Positions 62,931 through 64,000 of a stretch of DNA of 64,000 nt are shown here, piece after piece (position 1 is the stretch's first letter; every line of letters begins with the position of its first letter). Under the pieces are notes generated by a model. That model searched no databases, had not been told where the DNA came from, and was given only the letters and a program-made list of their open reading frames with translations. The translations under genes and the position numbers were made by a program. The stretch comes from Pseudomonadota bacterium. GTDB lineage: Bacteria > Desulfobacterota > Binatia > Binatales > Binataceae. The stretch spans positions 62,001 through 126,000 of the forward strand of contig JAJPIG010000018.1 in NCBI GenBank assembly GCA_021324855.1. The letters are read 5' to 3'.

Positions 62931-63721
62931 GCGCGGGGACGAGCGTGCCGATGGACAAGCCCGAAGCGAGCGCGCCGCCGCGCTTTCATCTGCCGGTCTA
63001 CGAAGGGCCGCTCGATCTGCTGCTGCATCTAATCAAGCGCGCCGAGCTTGCGCCGGGCGACGTCACCGCCAGCATCATTACCGAGCAGTACCTGGAATAC
63101 CTCGAAGTGCTCGAAGCGTTGAATCTCGACATCGCCGGCGAGTACCTCGTGATGGCCTCGACGCTGCTGCTGATCAAGTCCTTTTCGATGCTCCCGCATC
63201 CGGCAGCCGACGACGCGGACGAGGCCGAAGAACTCAAGCGCGATCTGGTCGAACGCCTGCTCGAATATCAGCGCTATCGGGAAGCGGCGGCCAAGCTCGG
63301 CGAGCGGCCGCTGCTCGGCCGCGACGTCTTTGCCGGAGGCGGCGAGGCCATTGCGGAATCCGATCGCGTCGAGGCGCCGCTTAAGGTCTCGGTGTTCGAT
63401 CTCGTGCAGGCGATGGGCGCGGTGCTCAGGAAGATCGCCGACCGCCTTCCGCGCGATCTCGAACTGCGCGACATCCCGATCGCGCAATGTATCCCGCGTG
63501 TGCTCGAAGCGATCAGGCGGGGCGGGCGAATCGAGTTTGTTTCGTTGTTTGACGAACTTGCCGATCGGCCGCTGGTGATCGCGACCTTCATCGCCCTGCT
63601 CGAGCTGGTCCGGCAGCGCCGCGTGCGGGCCTTCCAGGAGGTGCGCTTCGGACCGATCTGGCTGGAGCGCGGCGAAATCGATTCAGAACCGGTTCAGATC
63701 GAGCAGCCGGCCGACGACTAG
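62927..63721 (+). CDS. scpA: Segregation and condensation protein A
   Basis: ScpA is the kleisin of the SMC-ScpAB condensin that compacts and separates chromosomes. The 264-residue product has the N-terminal signature FHLPVYEGPLDLLLHLIKRA, then DVTASIITEQYLEYLEVLE, GEYLVMASTLLLIKSFSMLP and the C-terminal winged-helix stretch FIALLELVRQRRVRAFQE. The start GTG 62927 overlaps the stop of the M50 gene (GTGA). The N-terminal 15 residues before RFHLP are extra. scpB follows after 19 bp. Confidence 0.95.
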   Translation: MSAGTSVPMDKPEASAPPRFHLPVYEGPLDLLLHLIKRAELAPGDVTASIITEQYLEYLEVLEALNLDIAGEYLVMASTLLLIKSFSMLPHPAADDADEAEELKRDLVERLLEYQRYREAAAKLGERPLLGRDVFAGGGEAIAESDRVEAPLKVSVFDLVQAMGAVLRKIADRLPRDLELRDIPIAQCIPRVLEAIRRGGRIEFVSLFDELADRPLVIATFIALLELVRQRRVRAFQEVRFGPIWLERGEIDSEPVQIEQPADD

Positions 63722-63740
63722 GATCGAGCAGACCGACGAG

Positions 63741-64000
63741 ATGGAAGAGGAACGGCTCAAGGCGATTCTCGAGAGCCTGCTGTTCGCGGCCGGCGAGACG
63801 CTGCCGGTCGCGCGGATGCAGGCGGTGCTCGAAAACGTGCCGCGCGACGAGATCAAGCAGGCGCTCGCGGACCTGACGCTCAGCTATGTCAACGGTTCGC
63901 GCGGGATCGTGCTCGAAGAAGTCGCCGGCGGCTACCAGCTTCGCACGCCGCGCGAACATTCGTACTACGTGCGCAAGCTGCTGGCGGCCAAGCCGCCGCG
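63741..64000 (+). CDS. scpB: Segregation and condensation protein B, 5' part
   Basis: ScpB binds ScpA in the SMC complex. The window contains about 86 codons from ATG 63741: EEERLKAILESLLFAAGETL, then VPRDEIKQALADLTLSYV, GIVLEEVAGGYQLRTPREH. These match the first winged-helix domain of ScpB. The gene continues past the window edge. Gene order scpA-scpB with 19 bp between is standard. Confidence 0.93.
   Translation, partial: MEEERLKAILESLLFAAGETLPVARMQAVLENVPRDEIKQALADLTLSYVNGSRGIVLEEVAGGYQLRTPREHSYYVRKLLAAKPP

Overview
The window is a high-GC (estimated by eye at a little over 60%), gene-dense stretch of bacterial chromosome with no tRNA, rRNA, CRISPR array or insertion sequence that I can recognise. 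The gene content suggests an uncultured aerobic soil or sediment chemoheterotroph. It combines many flavin, Rieske and molybdenum oxygenases and hydroxylases, LLM-type flavoproteins, HsaA-like oxygenases, an MpaB-family oxygenase, a DUF1329 protein, a type III polyketide synthase, and a mutS-ami-glnD-xerD-M50-scpAB housekeeping run. This mix resembles Candidatus Binatota or a neighbouring deltaproteobacterial lineage. That placement is inference from gene content, not from a marker tree.

Layout. 1-576: 5' part of an F1 ATPase beta gene of the alternative (N-ATPase) type. 577-1512: a degraded region with the 3' remnant of a cytochrome P450. 1513-5544: glycine cleavage genes gcvT-gcvPA-gcvPB without gcvH. 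5858-7180: a secreted DUF1329 protein with its own terminator. 7542-10899: a two-component Rieske dioxygenase plus an unknown partner, divergent from a MarR regulator across a palindromic operator candidate. 11070-11787: a chimeric pseudogene (amidohydrolase with an amber stop, joined to an SDR tail). 11803-13931: methyltransferase and HsaA-like flavoprotein. 13949-18620 (minus): class III aminotransferase, TPR-like secreted protein, type III polyketide synthase, YceI and VOC proteins. 18940-22645: isochorismatase-like hydrolase, hybrid histidine kinase, Gfo/Idh/MocA oxidoreductase. 22745-32389: UbiD decarboxylase, a five-gene molybdenum-hydroxylase operon (L-S-M-G-RidA), and a divergent HpaB/LLM/hydrolase operon. 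32410-34316: LLM oxidoreductase, a second chimeric pseudogene (Rieske alpha) and YciI. 34386-43167 (minus): LigM-like demethylase, D-amino-acid-oxidase-fold flavoprotein, SnoaL-like protein, intradiol dioxygenase, MpaB oxygenase, thiolase, HsaA-like flavoprotein and MetE-like protein. 43311-52874: AsmA, type B carboxylesterase, APC transporter, folD, an SDR without its catalytic tyrosine, a Pro/Tyr/Gly-rich secreted protein and mobA. 52978-54483: aldehyde dehydrogenase. 54672-64000: housekeeping operon mutS-amidase-glnD-xerD-M50 protease-scpA-scpB.

How it fits together. Two themes recur. The first is oxidative attack on aromatic or lipid-like carbon: Rieske, HpaB, LLM, molybdenum hydroxylase, UbiD, intradiol dioxygenase and HsaA-like proteins. 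The second is tetrahydrofolate-linked one-carbon handling: GcvT/GcvP, a LigM-like THF demethylase beside a DAO-fold flavoprotein, a MetE-like methyltransferase and FolD. Together they fit use of methoxylated or N-methylated aromatics, although substrates cannot be read from sequence. Three gene remnants (P450, amidohydrolase, Rieske alpha), two of them fused to unrelated tails, show that the accessory repertoire is actively turning over by deletion.

The most system-like candidates for something undescribed are the type III PKS/aminotransferase/TPR/YceI cluster, the LigM-like/DAO pair with its neighbours, and the non-CO-type molybdenum hydroxylase with its attached degenerate RidA.
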